Made by a program: the position numbers and the translations under genes
Assembly: GCF_031143425.1 (NCBI RefSeq)
Contig: NC_090441.1
Span: forward strand, 223,010,928 to 223,074,927
Length of the DNA: 64,000 nt
From: Pleurodeles waltl
Taxonomy: Eukaryota > Chordata > Amphibia > Caudata > Salamandridae
Reading direction: 5' to 3'
Shown here: one piece after another, positions 1-12,500 of the stretch
How the letters are laid out: the number at the start of each line of letters is the position of its first letter
Position numbering within the stretch: the stretch's first letter is position 1
Notes under the pieces: model-generated
What the model was told of the DNA's origin: nothing
Seen by the model: the letters and a program-made list of their open reading frames with translations, nothing else
Databases searched by the model: none

Positions 1-369
1 CAGAGTGGTTGTGCTCTGTTGTCCTAACGGTGCCTTCCAGAGTAACAGCTCTGCCTCTGCAAAGTGAAGAGTAGAATTGTACATACCTCCAATGACTCCT
101 GAGGTCGACAACCTTGTCTCTGCAATAAAGATACCCTTCATACTTTAGTAGCTGGTGTCCTGTTCTTAAGGTCACGCAACTTGCTTCTCCTTTCGATGCC
201 ATTTGTAAAATATCTGTAAATAATATAAAAAAATATATTATAAGAAGTTTTTAGTTTTTAATTTTAATGATGTGGTGGAATTATTTTATAAATAGTAAGT
301 TAGTTAACGTATACTGCGTGCTCTTTCAAAATGTTCGGTGTAGCCTAAATATTAACTTTTACATTTGGT

Positions 370-2650
370 GATTGTGTATCACCTGTGCTGAGGTAAGTAA
401 TTTGTGGGTTTAGAATTGTAAACGTGGGTCTACTCTGTGACCAGTGTCTGTTATGAGGTAAGTACTTTTTGGAGTTGTGATAGTAAATTTCATGTATGTG
501 CACTGCCCATTTTCTGAGCTGATGTAAATATACAGTGGAGTTGGAGTACTAAATTTGCCATTTATTCAATGTCTTTTAGTTGCCCTGAGGTAAGTGGTTG
601 GTGAAGTTGTAATAGTAAATATGTTATTAAGTCACTGTCCAGCACCTACCCTCATGCAAGTATGTGGGGATTTTGTAATGGTAAATTTGAATTTTACTGA
701 ATGTCTGTAATTTGCCATGAGGTAAGTACTTGGTGGAGGCGGAATAGTAATTTTAGTTCTATTTAGTGTGCAGCACATACCCTGAGGTAAGTACTTGGTG
801 GAGGTGTAATAGTACATTTCTGGTATACTCACTGTCCAGCACCTACCCTCTTGTAAGTATGCAGAGAAGTTGGAATGGTTATTTTGGCATGTACTGAATG
901 TCTGTCTTCTGCTCTGAGGTAAGTATTTGGTGGAGTTGGAATAGTAATTTTAGTTCTGTTTAGTGTCCAACACCTGCCTTGAGGTAAGTGCTTGGTGGAG
1001 ATGTAATAGTATTTTTTTTATATAGTCTCTGTCCAGCACATACTCTCATGTAAGTATGTGGGGAACTTTCATTGGTTAATTTGCAATGTGCAGAATGTTT
1101 GCCATGTGCCTTGAGGTAAGTACTTCGTGTAGTTGGAATAATAATTTTACTTCTATTTCGTGTTCAGCACTGCCCTGAGGTAAGTACTTGGTGGAGTTGG
1201 AATGGTTATTTTAGTTATATTTAGTGTCCAGGACATACCCTGAGGTAAGTACTTGGTGGAGTTGTAATAGTACATTTCTCTTATAGTCACTGTCCAGCAC
1301 CTACTGTCACGTAAGTATGCAGAGAAGTTAGAATGGTTATTTTGGTATGTGCTGAATGTCTGTCATCTGCTCTGAGGTAAGTACTTGGTGGAGTTGCATT
1401 AGTAATTTTAGTTCTGTTTAGTGTCCAGCACCTGCTTTGAGGTAAGTGGTTGGTGGAGTTGTAATAGTATTTTTTTTTTTTTATAGTCACTATCCAGCAC
1501 ATACCCTCACGTAAGTACGTGGGGAATTTGCAATGGTAAAATTAGATTTTATTGAATGTCTGTCATCTGCTATGAGGTAAGTACTTGGTGGAGTTGGAAT
1601 ACTAAGTTTAGTTCTATTTAGTTTCCAGCCCTTGCTCTGAGGTAAGTACTTGGTGGAGTTGTAATAGTACATTTTCTTATAGTCACTGTCCAGCACCTAC
1701 CTTTGCATAAGTATGCAGTGAAGTTGGAATGGTTATTTTGGAATGTAGTGATTGTCTGTCATCTGCTATGAGGTAAGTACTTGGTGGAGTTGGAATACTC
1801 ATTTTAGTTCTATTTAGTGGTTAGAACTTGCCCTGAGGTAAGTACTTGGTGGAGCTGTAATAGTACATTTGTTTTTAAGTCACTGTCCAGCACTTACCCT
1901 CACGTAAGTACGTGGGGAATTTGCAATGGTAAAATTAGATTTTATTGAATGTCTGTCATCTGTCCTGAGGTAAGTACTTGGTGGAGTTGGAATACTAATT
2001 TAGTTCTATTAGGTTTCCAGCCCTTGCTCTGAGGTAAGTACTTGGTGGAGTTGGAATACTAATTTTAGTTCTATTTAGTTTCCAGCCCTTGCTCTGAGGT
2101 AAGTACTTGGTGGAGTTATAATAGTACATTTTCTTATACTCACTGTCCAGCACCTACCTTCACATAAGTATGCAGTGAAGTTGGAATGGTTATTTTGGAA
2201 TGTAGTGATTGTCTGTCATCTGCTATGAGGTAAGTACTTGGTGGAGTTGGAATACTAATTTTAGTTCTATTTAGTGTTTAGAACTTGCCCTGAAGTAAGT
2301 ACTTGGTGGAGTTGTAATAGTACTTTTCTTTTATACTCACTGTCCAGCACCTACTGCTATGTAAGTATGTGGAGAAGTTGGAATACTAAATTTTTTATTT
2401 ATTTACTCTCTTTTATTTGGTCTAAGGCAAGTATTTGGTGGATATCAATAGTAAGTTTGGTTCTGTTTAGAGTGTAACATCTGTCCTGACGTAAGTAGTT
2501 TCTGGAGTTGTAACAGTTAATTTATTGTATACTCACTGTCCAGCAGCTGCCCTCACATAAGTATCCATAGCAGTTGTATTAGTAAAGTTGAGTGTAAGTA
2601 TTGTGCAGTATTTGCTTTAATATGAGTACTTGGATGGAGGTTTAATAGTA
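370..2650. repeat. 65-bp satellite carrying a splice-donor-like string in its units
   Basis: This is a degenerate tandem array with a basic period of about 65 bp; for example, units start near 1965, 2030 and 2095. Two unit types alternate. One continues with a stretch like ttttagttctatttagt, the other with a stretch like cactgtccagcacctaccc. I count about 20 exact copies of gaggtaagt, which equals the vertebrate 5' splice-site consensus on the plus strand. The short minus-strand open frames inside (632-832, 1287-1502, 1490-1696) repeat the same peptide and are by-products of the repeat. The first 370 bases are flanking sequence in which I recognise nothing. Confidence 0.88.
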
Positions 2651-4384
2651 CATCTCAGCTTTTATGTAGAGTTTACATGTAGTCTGTGATCTTTAAGGAG
2701 AACTAGAGCACCCTTCCTCCCACTTTGTTGAACAGTGGGCACTAAGCATGCTATATCTGAGCAAATGTTGCAATAACCAGTGGCAAAGCTAAGTGTAGGA
2801 AAAAGTATTGGCAAAGCCAGTTGGTCTCCCCTTTTTAGATCTCTTGTAGACAGTGCATGTGCTGTCTGTTTGAGATATTTTGTTTACTGTTGGTGGACTT
2901 AGAGCCTCCCATTACTGTTACTGGGCCTCAAAGTCACTCTCCATTGCTTGCTTCCTGCTGGACAACTCTGCAGTCAGCACTTTCCTCTTCTTGTATGTGA
3001 CCATGCCCTAGAGCATGGCCCAAGCACTTGTGTCCTTACTGTTTGCACTTTTGGGACATATATATATATATTTATTGAACCACTCTACAGACTGCATGTT
3101 TTCTAGCTCTGTTCTCTGTGTTTGCTTGTTCCTCATCCCTCTCTCTTACTTTCGTGCCCCTACCCTTGTTTATTTAGCTTTGGCCTCTTTTTGCAACTGC
3201 ATCTCGACCCCATACATACTGTGTTTTTTAAGCACTTTTAATTTGCCTGACTTTATGTGTGTTTGGCATTACTGTAAGGGGACTGTTTGTTTAGTTTATC
3301 ACATTAGAAGAACTGCTTGCCTGTTATACACATCATGTTATAATTACTTTCATTTTTTTTTTGCTGAGCTTCTTTTATTTCAAGTTGATTTTTTTATTTT
3401 TTTTTACGTCTCCTGGTGTTTTTTTTTTGTTCCTTGGAGTCTAAAAGAAATAATAAAGAGTGTATTATTTAGTTTTTTATTTTGTATTATTAATGATTTA
3501 ATTTGGTTAATTTAGAAAGTATTTTTTTCTCTAGCTTTGAATTTTGAGGTGAGCAATGTCTTGCCTTTAATTACATTTACTAGGTGAAGTCATTTTTGTC
3601 TACTCTTTCGCAAATTAATTGTTTTTATAGATTTGTTTTATTTGTATCATAATTTTGTTTAGTAATCCTATCATACTCATTTTTTAACATTTTTTGTTAA
3701 CACAATTTGTAACACTTTAATCAAATGGTTTCTGAGAAATGGAATTGGTTTTCCTTTGATAACACAGGTGTTGTGTTATTTTTTTGGTCACTTTCCTGAA
3801 ATATACGCCTATAATACAAAAGTGAAAAACTACCTTAATTATTTATTTGTTTATAGCTTTGTATATTTATTTATATATATTTTAAGTGTATTTTACCTTG
3901 CAATGTCAGTAGATGGCGATGTTGGATAAAATAAAGATCATTTTCTCTCCGTAGTGGTTTACTCTCTGTAAGCTGTTCGGTGTAATACTGAACACAAAAT
4001 GGAGGTTGTTGGTATATACATGTGTTTTTGTAAGTAATGCTATAATTGTAAATGAAATATGTTTTGGATGTGTTTTTTATTCTGTACTCGTTTCTGACAG
4101 AACCTATATTTCATTTTTAAGTATATTTATAGCGTAGTTTTTATTTTTTTCCGTTAGTCGCCGTTTCTTGAGGAGAAGAAATACTTCCTGGGTGATGTAG
4201 AAACTGTTGTAGGACTATCGTTTTATTCAGTGTTTTTTTCATTAGTGTTCTACCCTTTTTATTTTTGTTTTAAAACAATTTATTTCACATTAAAACTGTG
4301 TTTATATGTTTTCGATTTGTGGTGATGTTTTCTGTAGGAAAAATATTGTTGTTGTCGATTTAGCTGTTTTTTTATTTTAGTACT
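2651..4384. other. AT-rich intergenic DNA
   Basis: This stretch is T-rich on the plus strand, with poly-T runs and a short ta microsatellite near 3058-3070. The longest open frame (3015-3515, 166 codons) reads as a hydrophobic, low-complexity translation of T-rich DNA with no recognisable motif. No gene is supported here. Confidence 0.6.
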
Positions 4385-4759
4385 GTAGTGGTTCCCATAT
4401 TCGTTGTATAGGAGGTCGTTGTTTAGGAATAATTCAGTTTATGCGTTTTTTTCATTGTTTAGACTTCGTTGTAAAAAAAATTGTTGTTTAGGCGTTTTCG
4501 GTGTTGGGCAGTCTTTGGGTAGTCGTTTTTGGGTAGTCATTGTTTAGGTAGTCGTTGTTTAGGCAGTAGTGGTTCAGTGGCATATTCGTAATGTAGTGGT
4601 TCCCATATTCGTTATATAGGAGGTCGTTGTTTAGGCATAATTCAGTTTATGCGTTTTTTTCATTGTTTAGACTTCGTTGTAAAAAAATTCGCTGTTTAGG
4701 CGTTTTCGGTGTTGGGCAGTCGTTGTTTAGGCAGTAGTGGTTCAGTGGCATATTCCCTT
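4385..4759. repeat. Imperfect tandem duplication of about 200 bp
   Basis: The block starting gtagtggttcccatattcg at about 4385 starts again at about 4593, and both copies run to cagtggcatattc. The second copy lacks some 40 bp of short tcgttgtttagg-type sub-repeats. It abuts the gypsy fragment. Confidence 0.75.
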
Positions 4760-5635
4760 CAACCACCACAAGTTCCACTGCTTCCACTAGTGCCCCAGTA
4801 ATAAATGTGGTGATGGGAAAAACTCTACAAATAGCCAATCAAAGGGTGTATGTGGGCTCACTTTTGTTAATGGTGTGGGGGTTGGTCTAGTTAGGGAGAC
4901 CACTGAGGCTGTTTTAGTCTCTGATAGTGGCATTGACCTTGCCATCTTAGTTGCTTGTCCCCTTAATATGGGTAAGTACAAGCAAGACCCCCTAATAAAT
5001 GGTGTTCAGGTTGTGGCCTACAGGGACACAGGTGCCAGTGTCACTATGCTGATGGAGAAACTGGTTCACTGTGAGCAACACCTACTTGGTCATCAGTACC
5101 AGGTTACTGACACCCATAACAGCACTGTTAGCCACCCCATGGCAGTTGTAAATCTTAACGTGGGGGAGGGTTACTGGTCCTAAAAAGCTTGTGGAATCCA
5201 CTTTACTTACCTGTAGAGTGTCTATTGGGCAATGCTTTGGAAACTTCAGCTTGGGCTGAAATAGAGTTGGAGGCCCATGCAGCAGTGTTGGGCATTCCAG
5301 GGCATATCTTTGCACTTACCAGGGCTCAGGCCAAGAAGCAAAGAGGACAGGGAAACTTGGGTCCTGGAACAATAGACCAAGTGCTCCCAAAAACTAGGGA
5401 TAGAAAGGGGAAAGAGCAAACCTTTCTCCATTATCCCTCTCTCTCCAGAAGATTCCCCTTTTGATGAGGAGGAGTCATCTCCTTGTGCAGAACCTACACC
5501 AGTGGAGCTCCAGGCTGACACAGCTGAGCTCTTGGGTGCAGGGAGGCTGCCAGGGAGAAACTGAGTGTGGCACAGCAGACTCGTCCCACTCTAGAGGGTC
5601 TAAGACAGCAAGCTGTCAAACAGCAAGAGTTTATT
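4760..5635 (+). pseudogene. Ty3/gypsy-type retrotransposon fragment, protease region
   Basis: The frame at 4875-5183 contains AYRDTGASVTML, a retroviral-type aspartic protease active site (D-T-G-A). After a frame change, the next stretch (5189-5464) reads LLGNALETSAW and later ALTRAQAKKQ, a pattern usual just after the protease in vertebrate gypsy-type pol. A third frame near 5545-5635 reads REAAREKLSVAQQ followed by PTLEGLRQQAVKQQ, also typical of the linker before reverse transcriptase. At least two frameshifts separate these parts. The reading stops where the LTR copy begins at about 5632, so the rest of pol is missing. The protease assignment is firm; the exact clade is inferred. Confidence 0.72.
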
Positions 5636-6555
5636 GGGAGGCTGGCCTACCTTATAGTGGGCACCTGAGGGTGCTTACACCTTGTGCCAGGTCCAGTTAT
5701 CCCTTATTAGGCGATCAGTAGTGTTCTAGCAGATTAGGCTGATAGAGGTAGCTAAAGCAGAGCAGCTTGGGCTGAACTAGGAGACATGCAAAGCTCCTAC
5801 TATACCACTTACATCATATAGCACTATATCATAAGAAACACAATACTCAGAGTTACTGAAAATAAAGGTACTTTATTTTAGTGACAATATGCCAAAAGTT
5901 TTTCAGAGGATATACTTCCTTAGAAGGTGCAAAAGGGCTGCCTCCAGGTGGAAGAAACTGAAGATTCTGCAACTAACGGAAGGTGCCAGGAACTTCTCCT
6001 TTGGTTAGAAGATGTCCCACAGCTTGCTGGAGGATGCAGAGTTATTTCCATGCAAAAAGATAGCAAACAAGCCTTGCTAACTGCAAGACTCATGGTTGAA
6101 GATAATGGGTGCTGCCAGGGCCCAGGAAGGACCAGGAGGTCGCCCCTTGGAGGAGGAGACAGAGGGGGTACTCAGCAACAGAGAGAGCCCACGCAGAAGC
6201 AGACCCGCAAAAGCACCTTAACACGCATTAAAAAAACTGAGCACGACAGTCATCTCAGCACTACAAAAGTGGGTCCCACGAAGTCACGAAGTCAGTGGTC
6301 AACATAGCGAGTTGAGCAATGCAGGACGGAGTGCTGGGGAGCTGGGCTGTGCTGTGCACGAAGGAATCCTTGAAAAAGTGCACAGAACCCAGAGGACCGG
6401 TGATGCAGAAGTTTGGTGCCTGCGTTAGCAGGGGGAAGATTCCGTCGACCCACTGCAGATTTCTTTGTGGCTTCCATTGAAGGGTGAAGGCAGACAGTCC
6501 TCAGAGATTGCACTCCCAGGAAACAGTTGAGGAAGCCGGCAGGATTAGGCGTTAA
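5632..6555 (-). mobile_element. Long-LTR family copy, minus orientation, internally deleted
   Basis: From about 5632 the sequence matches the LTR end seen at 60631 (ggaggctgg..., then cagttatcccttatta, then aataaaggtacttta near 5863). It lacks roughly 450 bp that are present in the facing copy (the counterpart of 7850-8305). Shared landmarks further in include accaggaggtcgc near 6130 and gattccgtcgaccca near 6440. It ends near gttgaggaagccggcagg at about 6525-6545, where the facing copy has the reverse complement. Its insertion ends the gypsy frame. Confidence 0.8.
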
Positions 6556-8574
6556 TGGGCCTGAGAGGAGTAGCCTCTCCTGGCCTCTGGAAATGCTTTG
6601 AAGGGCACAGATGGTGACCTCCTTGCATAAGCCAGTCTACACCGGTTCAGGGATCCCCCAGCCCTGATCTGGTGCGAAACTGGACAAAGGAAAGGGGAGT
6701 GACCACTCCTCTGACCCGCATCTCCCAGGGGAGGTGGCCAGAGCTCCTCCAGTGTGTCCCAGACCTCTGCCATCTTGGATGCAGAGGTGTTGGGGGCACA
6801 ATGGACAGCTCTGAGTTGCCAATGCCAGCAGGTGACGTCAGAGACCCCTCCTGATAGGTGCTTACCTTTCTCTGTAGCCAATCCTCCTCTGAGGGCTAGT
6901 TAGGGTCTCTCCTGTGGGCATCTCATCAGATAACGTATGCAAGAGCTCACCATAGTTCCTCTGCACTTCCCTCTTCAACTTCTGCCAAGGATCGACCGCT
7001 GACTGCACCAGGACACCTGCATAACCACAACAAAGTAGCAAGAAGCCTACCAGCAACATTGTAGCGCCTCATCCTGTCGGCTTCCTCGACTGTTTCCTGG
7101 TGGTGCATGCTCTGAGGGCTGTCTGCCTTCACCCTGCACTGGAAGCCAAGAAGAAATCTCCCGTGGGTCGACGGAATCTTCCCCCTGCCAAAGCACGCAC
7201 CAAACTTCTGCATCACCGGTCCTCTGGGTTCCCTCTCATCTTGATGGGCATGATTCCTGGAACACAGGAGCTGGATCCAAGTGTCCCCGACAGTCCATTG
7301 GCCCTTCTGTCCAAATTTGGTTGAGGTAAGTTCTTGCCTCCCCACGCCAGACAGTAATCCTGTTTACTGCATGAACTGCAGCTCTTAGGGCTTCTGTGCA
7401 CTTTTGCATGACTTCCTTTGTGCACAGCCTAGCCAAGGTCCCCAGCACTCTGTCCTGCATTGCCCAACTCACTGAGTTGGACTCCGGCTTCATGGGACCT
7501 TCTTTTGTGTTGCTGAGTCGACCATCATGTTCAGCTGTTTTGAATGCCTGTTCAAGTGCTTTTGCTGGTGCTGTTGCTTCTGTGTGGGCTCCATGTGTTG
7601 CTGGGCACCCCCTCTGTCTCCTCCTCCAAGGGGTGACCTCCTGGTCCTTCCTGGGCCCTGGCAGTACCCAAAATCCTCAACTGTGACTTTTCCAGCTAGC
7701 AAGGCTTGTTTGCAGTCTTTCTGCGTGGAAACAACTCTGCATCCTCCAGCCCTCCGTGGGGCATCTTCTGACCAAAGGAGAAGTTCCTGGCACCTTCCGT
7801 TGTTGCAGAATCTTTGGCTTCTTCCACCCAGAGGCAGCCCTTTTGCACCTTCATCCGGGGTTAGTGGGCTCCTGCCCCCCCGGACACTTGCGTGACTCTT
7901 GGACTTGGTCCCCTTCCTTTACAGGTCCAGGAATCCGTCTTCAGTGCTTTGCAGTCAGTTGTTTTCTTTGTAGAATCACCTATCTCGACTTTACTGTCTT
8001 TCTGGGGTAGTAGGGTAACTTTACTCCTACTTTTCAGGGTCTTGGGGTGGGGTATCTTGGACACCCTTAGTGTTTTCTTACACTCCCAGCGACCCTCTAC
8101 ATAGTACACTAGGCCTGGGGTCCATTCGTGGTTCACATTCCACTCTTGGAGGATATGGTTTGTGTTGCCCCTAGGCCTATTTTTCCCTATTGCATTCTGT
8201 TGTGTTCTACAGTGTTTGCACTACTTTTCAAACTATTTACTTACTTGATTTTTGGTTTGTGTGTGCATATTTTGTGTATATAACTTACCTCCTAAGGGAG
8301 TATATCCTCTGAGATACTTTTGGCATATTGTCACTAAAATAAAGTACCTTTATTTTTAGTAACTCTGAGTATTGTGTTTCTTATGATATAGTGCTAAGTG
8401 ATAGAACTGGTATAGTAGTAGCTTTGCATGTCTCCTAGTTCAGCCTAAGCTGATTGGCAATAGCTACCTCTATCAGGCTAAGCTGCTAGAACACCTCTAA
8501 TTAGGGATAACTGGACCTAGCACAAGGTGCAAGTACCACAAGGTACCCACTGTAAGCCAGGCCAGCCGCCTACA
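6556..8574 (+). mobile_element. Long-LTR family copy, plus orientation, 5' truncated
   Basis: This is the facing partner of the copy at 5632-6555. Its region 7058-8574 is the inverted counterpart of that copy, and 6556-7057 forms the single-copy spacer, itself LTR sequence in plus orientation. Near the end it carries aataaagtacctttattttt (about 8338), the probable polyadenylation region, and it ends gcctaca at 8574, matching the canonical LTR end. The first 1 kb of a full LTR, including the tgtaggaaagtacc start, is missing. The open frames here are non-coding shadows. Confidence 0.8.
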
Positions 8575-8689
8575 ACAACCCCTGAAGCCCCCAAAAACAA
8601 GACATAGTGGATTATGTACTTGGTCTCAGATCAATAGTGAGGATCTCTTTAACCATTGCTGACATAGTTTCCCTACACTGTATTTTGAT

Positions 8690-10321
8690 ACTATACCCGT
8701 ATGTTCGGATGATAAATAGCGAGGGTCCGGCCTACTAGTTCTAAACCCCCCTGTGGAGTTTTAAAACACTTATGAAACACATTGGTATCTATTAGCCACA
8801 ATAACCACCCGCCAGGACGTGACAGGGAAGTATTAGGCGCACCATTCTGGACCCATCCTTCAAGCTGATCTTCAGTTGCATTTATATATTTTTGCCATTT
8901 ATGAAGTTTTGTAGGTGCAGGAATACTCGGCATGTTCAATTCCCTAATCTTTGCTAAGCCTAAACAACTTGTTTGTTGTACAGTTGCATTTAAAAATATC
9001 ATTTAAACAGGTATCAGGAATGCTCTAAATAAAGCTTCCTTCCCCCGTATTTGCCAATGTCTATTTCCCCACACACTTTTTAAGTCAATCAACTTTACCA
9101 ATATTCATAGCCTCCTATGGTCAACCGGGAAACAAAGGAATCCGAATAAATATATTTCGCATTTGTCAATAGTATGCGTACATTTGCTAACAGTGGCAAT
9201 TGAAAATAATATGACACTGCATTTTTAACATTGTGCCCAGAAAGATATGTAAACTTTTCAGAGTATGTTTTTGAACTACCTTGTCGTGGAGTCAGACAAT
9301 GTTCCCATTGTGTATAATGAAAAACATTCTTTGGGGTACTTGTGATGTGGATGAAATGGTGCCCATAAAAATTATAACAAAACATGTCACCATAATTTTC
9401 TTTAGATTGATAAACATCTTTGTTTTCAAATACAGTATAGTACTGCAATTCAGTCATCATAGAATCAACAATCTTCAGAAACAACTCTGGGTATTATTAC
9501 ATTGTTCATAACACATATGGTATTTGAATGACCTCTGTGGGGCCATATTTATCAAATGTTACAATATCCCAAATAATCCCATCAAGAATTGGTATAGCGG
9601 AAATGTTCACTGTCTCTGCGGACATTGTGAGAAGAAAAATGGGGTTTTAGTACCTCATCCACCAATTCAACGGTTGATTTTTCAGGAAGAAAATTACCAT
9701 ATATTAATTAAAAGAAAGTTATGACAAGCCCAATCCAAAGCAGGAAAGCTAGTACAGTCAAGGAAAGCCACAGATAGTCCCATAGAAGAAAGAAGTAAGT
9801 TACTTTAAGCCAATTTATCAGCGTATGTGTTTTTGACAGTTCAGGTCTCGAAGAGGCGATAAAGTCTGAAACGTTGTCGTTCATGTCAGCAAAATTTAAA
9901 GAGGCAGTTTGTGCAAAAACTGGAACAGTGTTGTGGGTGGGGTGGGTGTTTCCTGCGGTGGCACAGAATAGATGATGCCATCCGTCTGTGTTGAAGTAGT
10001 GTCAAATCGATCAATAATTTCTGTATTGTTTGATGTCAGTGGAACCAATGCAAGATCATTTTCCACCCTCCCCAAGCTCAGAGCGGTATCAGTGTTGCTG
10101 CTTACAACTTGGAAAGTAACTTCTTGACTTGTAGTGAGAGGGATTCGGGAACTACTGGTTGCTCTTCTTGGTCTGCTGTGCAGGATTGGCCACATGGTGT
10201 AACTTGACATTGTCGATAGATTCAAAGTGGTTTTCTTTGGCACCTGCCTATGGTGGTAGTATGATAGTTCTGGTGCCATGTATTCCCAAGACTGGGAGTG
10301 GTGCATGATAATAAGGGCCAA
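8690..10321 (-). pseudogene. env-like region of an endogenous foamy-virus-like retrovirus
   Basis: Three minus-strand frames (9896-10321, 9095-9484, 8691-9002) follow pol in the position of env. I see no motif that proves env. Support comes from position, the lack of other candidates, asparagine-linked glycosylation-type sites (for example NAT twice in the last frame), and spaced Cys and Trp residues as in a surface glycoprotein. The frames are separated by stops and the 3' end is cut near 8690 next to the LTR pair. Stretch 9485-9895 has no clear frame. Call this probable env, decayed and incomplete. Confidence 0.5.
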
Positions 10322-10439
10322 ACTCCTTTTTTACAGCAACCTTTTCATGTACTAGATCCCAGACTTTAAGAATCCAACCTGTAGGCATTACAGGTAAATC
10401 CTTAATTCCGGTGGAGGCAGCACTGGCAGAAGTGTTGTC

Positions 10440-11381
10440 GTCAAGGAACTATTGCAAATCCTGTAAGACAGTGACACGTTCATTTATGTCAAAAGGTGTT
10501 TCTGCCGCCTCCAGGCCAGGACCATCAAGATCTGGAACATACATTTGAGTTCGAAACAGGCACTCATATGAAGTATGACTCCCCAGGGACATTCTGGGCA
10601 GATTGTTCAGTGCTCCCTGGACTCCATACAGGTAATTAAGCCAACTACGACCTGTACCCAAGACTCTGGCTGTTAAGGACTGCTTGCAATCATGGTTTAG
10701 TCACTCAACAACACTATTTCCCTCAGGATGAAATGGAGACGAGTACTGGAGTTGTTTCCCAACGAAGCCATAGTGTCCCTGAATGACCTGGAGGCAAAAG
10801 CAGGGACCTGGTCCGAGTGGAAAGCCGCAACTGCATATATACTGATCAAGACTCGCAAAACTTTAATAACAGTCCTAGCGTCAGCCGAGCATTGTGGCAA
10901 CACACATAGAAATCTGGAGCAGGAATCAACAGCGACTAAGATATATTTGTATAACTGTCTAGTGTAGGGGACCACAATGGTCCAAGGGCACACATTGTAA
11001 AGGTTTGTTGGAAATTAGGAGGGGTGTCTGCAGCGGGTGCTTATCAGTATAAACTTTAATTTGTTGGTAGATGTCACAACAAAGGACATACTTCTTGCCT
11101 CTTTGTAGAGGCCTGGCCATCAATAATGGGCTTGTAACAATAATATTGTAGCTGCCACACCAGCACCGGCAGATGCTACCCCCTCATGTGCTGCTTTAAT
11201 CAACCCTGGTCTTATATCTTTGTTGGGAATATCTTGAACCCCTATGCCTGTTATCTTAACCTCAGTATTTAGGCAGCCTTCCATTCAGTAAGAATATTTA
11301 GCAGGAAATGCTTTTGGATAGGGCGTACCATCAGCCGTATCTTTCATGGCCACCCATATGTCTTTGCCAGAAATGCAGGTA
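10440..11381 (-). pseudogene. Integrase region of the endogenous foamy-virus-like pol
   Basis: Frame 10697-10993 (minus) reads ILVAVDSCSRF, fitting the first catalytic Asp region of a retroviral integrase, and then FHSDQVPAFASRSFRDT, fitting the second Asp region. A different frame upstream of position 10743 continues with FHPEGNSVVE, where the third acidic residue is expected, and is followed at once by a TGA stop. The next piece (10449-10661) has SWLNYLYGVQGALN, typical of the integrase C-terminal half. The zinc-finger part near 11000-11300 is only partly legible, with Cys-x-x-Cys-like and His remnants. A frameshift and several stops make it inactive. Confidence 0.75.
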
Positions 11382-12500
11382 TTAATAGAAGGACTGGACA
11401 CGATAGTACGAATCACAAACAATCAGTGTTAACTGTGCAGGATCCGTATGTTCCAGTGCCATCACCAGAGCCTTTAGCTCTGCTAGCTGTTCTGTGCAAT
11501 CCCCTAGGATTTGCATGTATGTATGTTGGGGACAAAATTTATTATCCTCCATGTAGCCACTTATGACTGAGCAAGCAGTCGAATATTGATGTTTTGTGCC
11601 AATTGCAGGTTGCGCTGAGCCATCAGTGTACATGACTCTGTGATACTGATCAATAAGTAGTGTGTTTGCAGGAACTGGGTATTTTAGTTCATATTGCAAA
11701 AATTCTTGAGTTTGTAATTTTGTGTCAAAAATGTAGTCTACATCAGTGACTGTCAAAGACGTGGCCCATTGTATCCAACGTGGATGTAATGCTTTACCAT
11801 TTGGAAGGCTGGCTTTGGTGACAGTCTCAAGGGCTGGAATTGAGGAGATGACAATAATGCATTTGCCCTGAGCTAGAGGTCTTTCTTTAATGACAGCCAC
11901 CTGTACAGCAGTGAGAATTTTCTCAGTGGGAACAAAGCGTTGTTCTGCTGCTGATAACAAGTGTGATTTGTATGCAATCGGGACTGTCTCACCCTCATTG
12001 AAAGTTACATAGGTGAAACCAATGGCACCAGCAATTACTCTGATGACCAAGTGTGTTTTGTTGTCCTTTGTGTGTAGATGTTGTACTGCAAGCATGTCTG
12101 TTTGCAGGACTCTGAGAATGCATGTGTGTTCGACTGTCCAAAATGTACTTGAAAAATCAGGACGTATTAAGTCATATAACGGTTTTATGCGTGTTGCGTA
12201 ATCAGGAATGTAAGTTCTGGCAAAATTTAGAAAACCCAATAGAGATTGGAGTTTTTTAATTGTATTTGGAGGTTGTAGTTGCGTGCATTTTTCCAAGAAA
12301 TGTGGCGCTAGGCTCTTTCCTTCACTCAATATCTCATATCCCAGAAACAGGATGCTGAGGAAGGCTATTTGTGTTTCTTTGAAATTGGATTTGTAGCCAA
12401 ATTCAGCAACTCCCACAACAATGCAGGCTACCCGTCTTAAATGTTGCATCAATTCATCATCCATGAGATGACATCATCTACATAAGACAATGCTTCAGGG
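11382..12500 (-). pseudogene. Reverse transcriptase (C-terminal) and RNase H of the foamy-virus-like pol
   Basis: The polymerase motif YVDD is encoded at 12473-12484. A small frame change then leads into a 360-codon open frame (11382-12464). That frame has the RT thumb signature LLGFLNFARTYIPDY, and then an RNase H with YTDGSA (first Asp), TEQLAELKAL (Glu) and VCDSYYRV (Asp). From general knowledge of retroviral pol, the LNFAR-type thumb and the long RT-RNase H connection look most like spumaviruses, though a class III endogenous retrovirus is possible. The frame is long but has no intact start-to-end pol, and the adjoining RT part is shifted. Confidence 0.82.

Noticed and set aside
3015..3515. 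166-codon plus-strand open frame
   Set aside because: It is in T-rich, low-complexity DNA, is very rich in Phe and Leu, and has no domain, splice context or homologous copy in the window.
5927..7895. Several open frames of 60 to 130 codons on both strands
   Set aside because: All lie in the inverted LTR pair. The equivalent positions of the complete LTR at 60631-63625 have different stops, so no frame is conserved.
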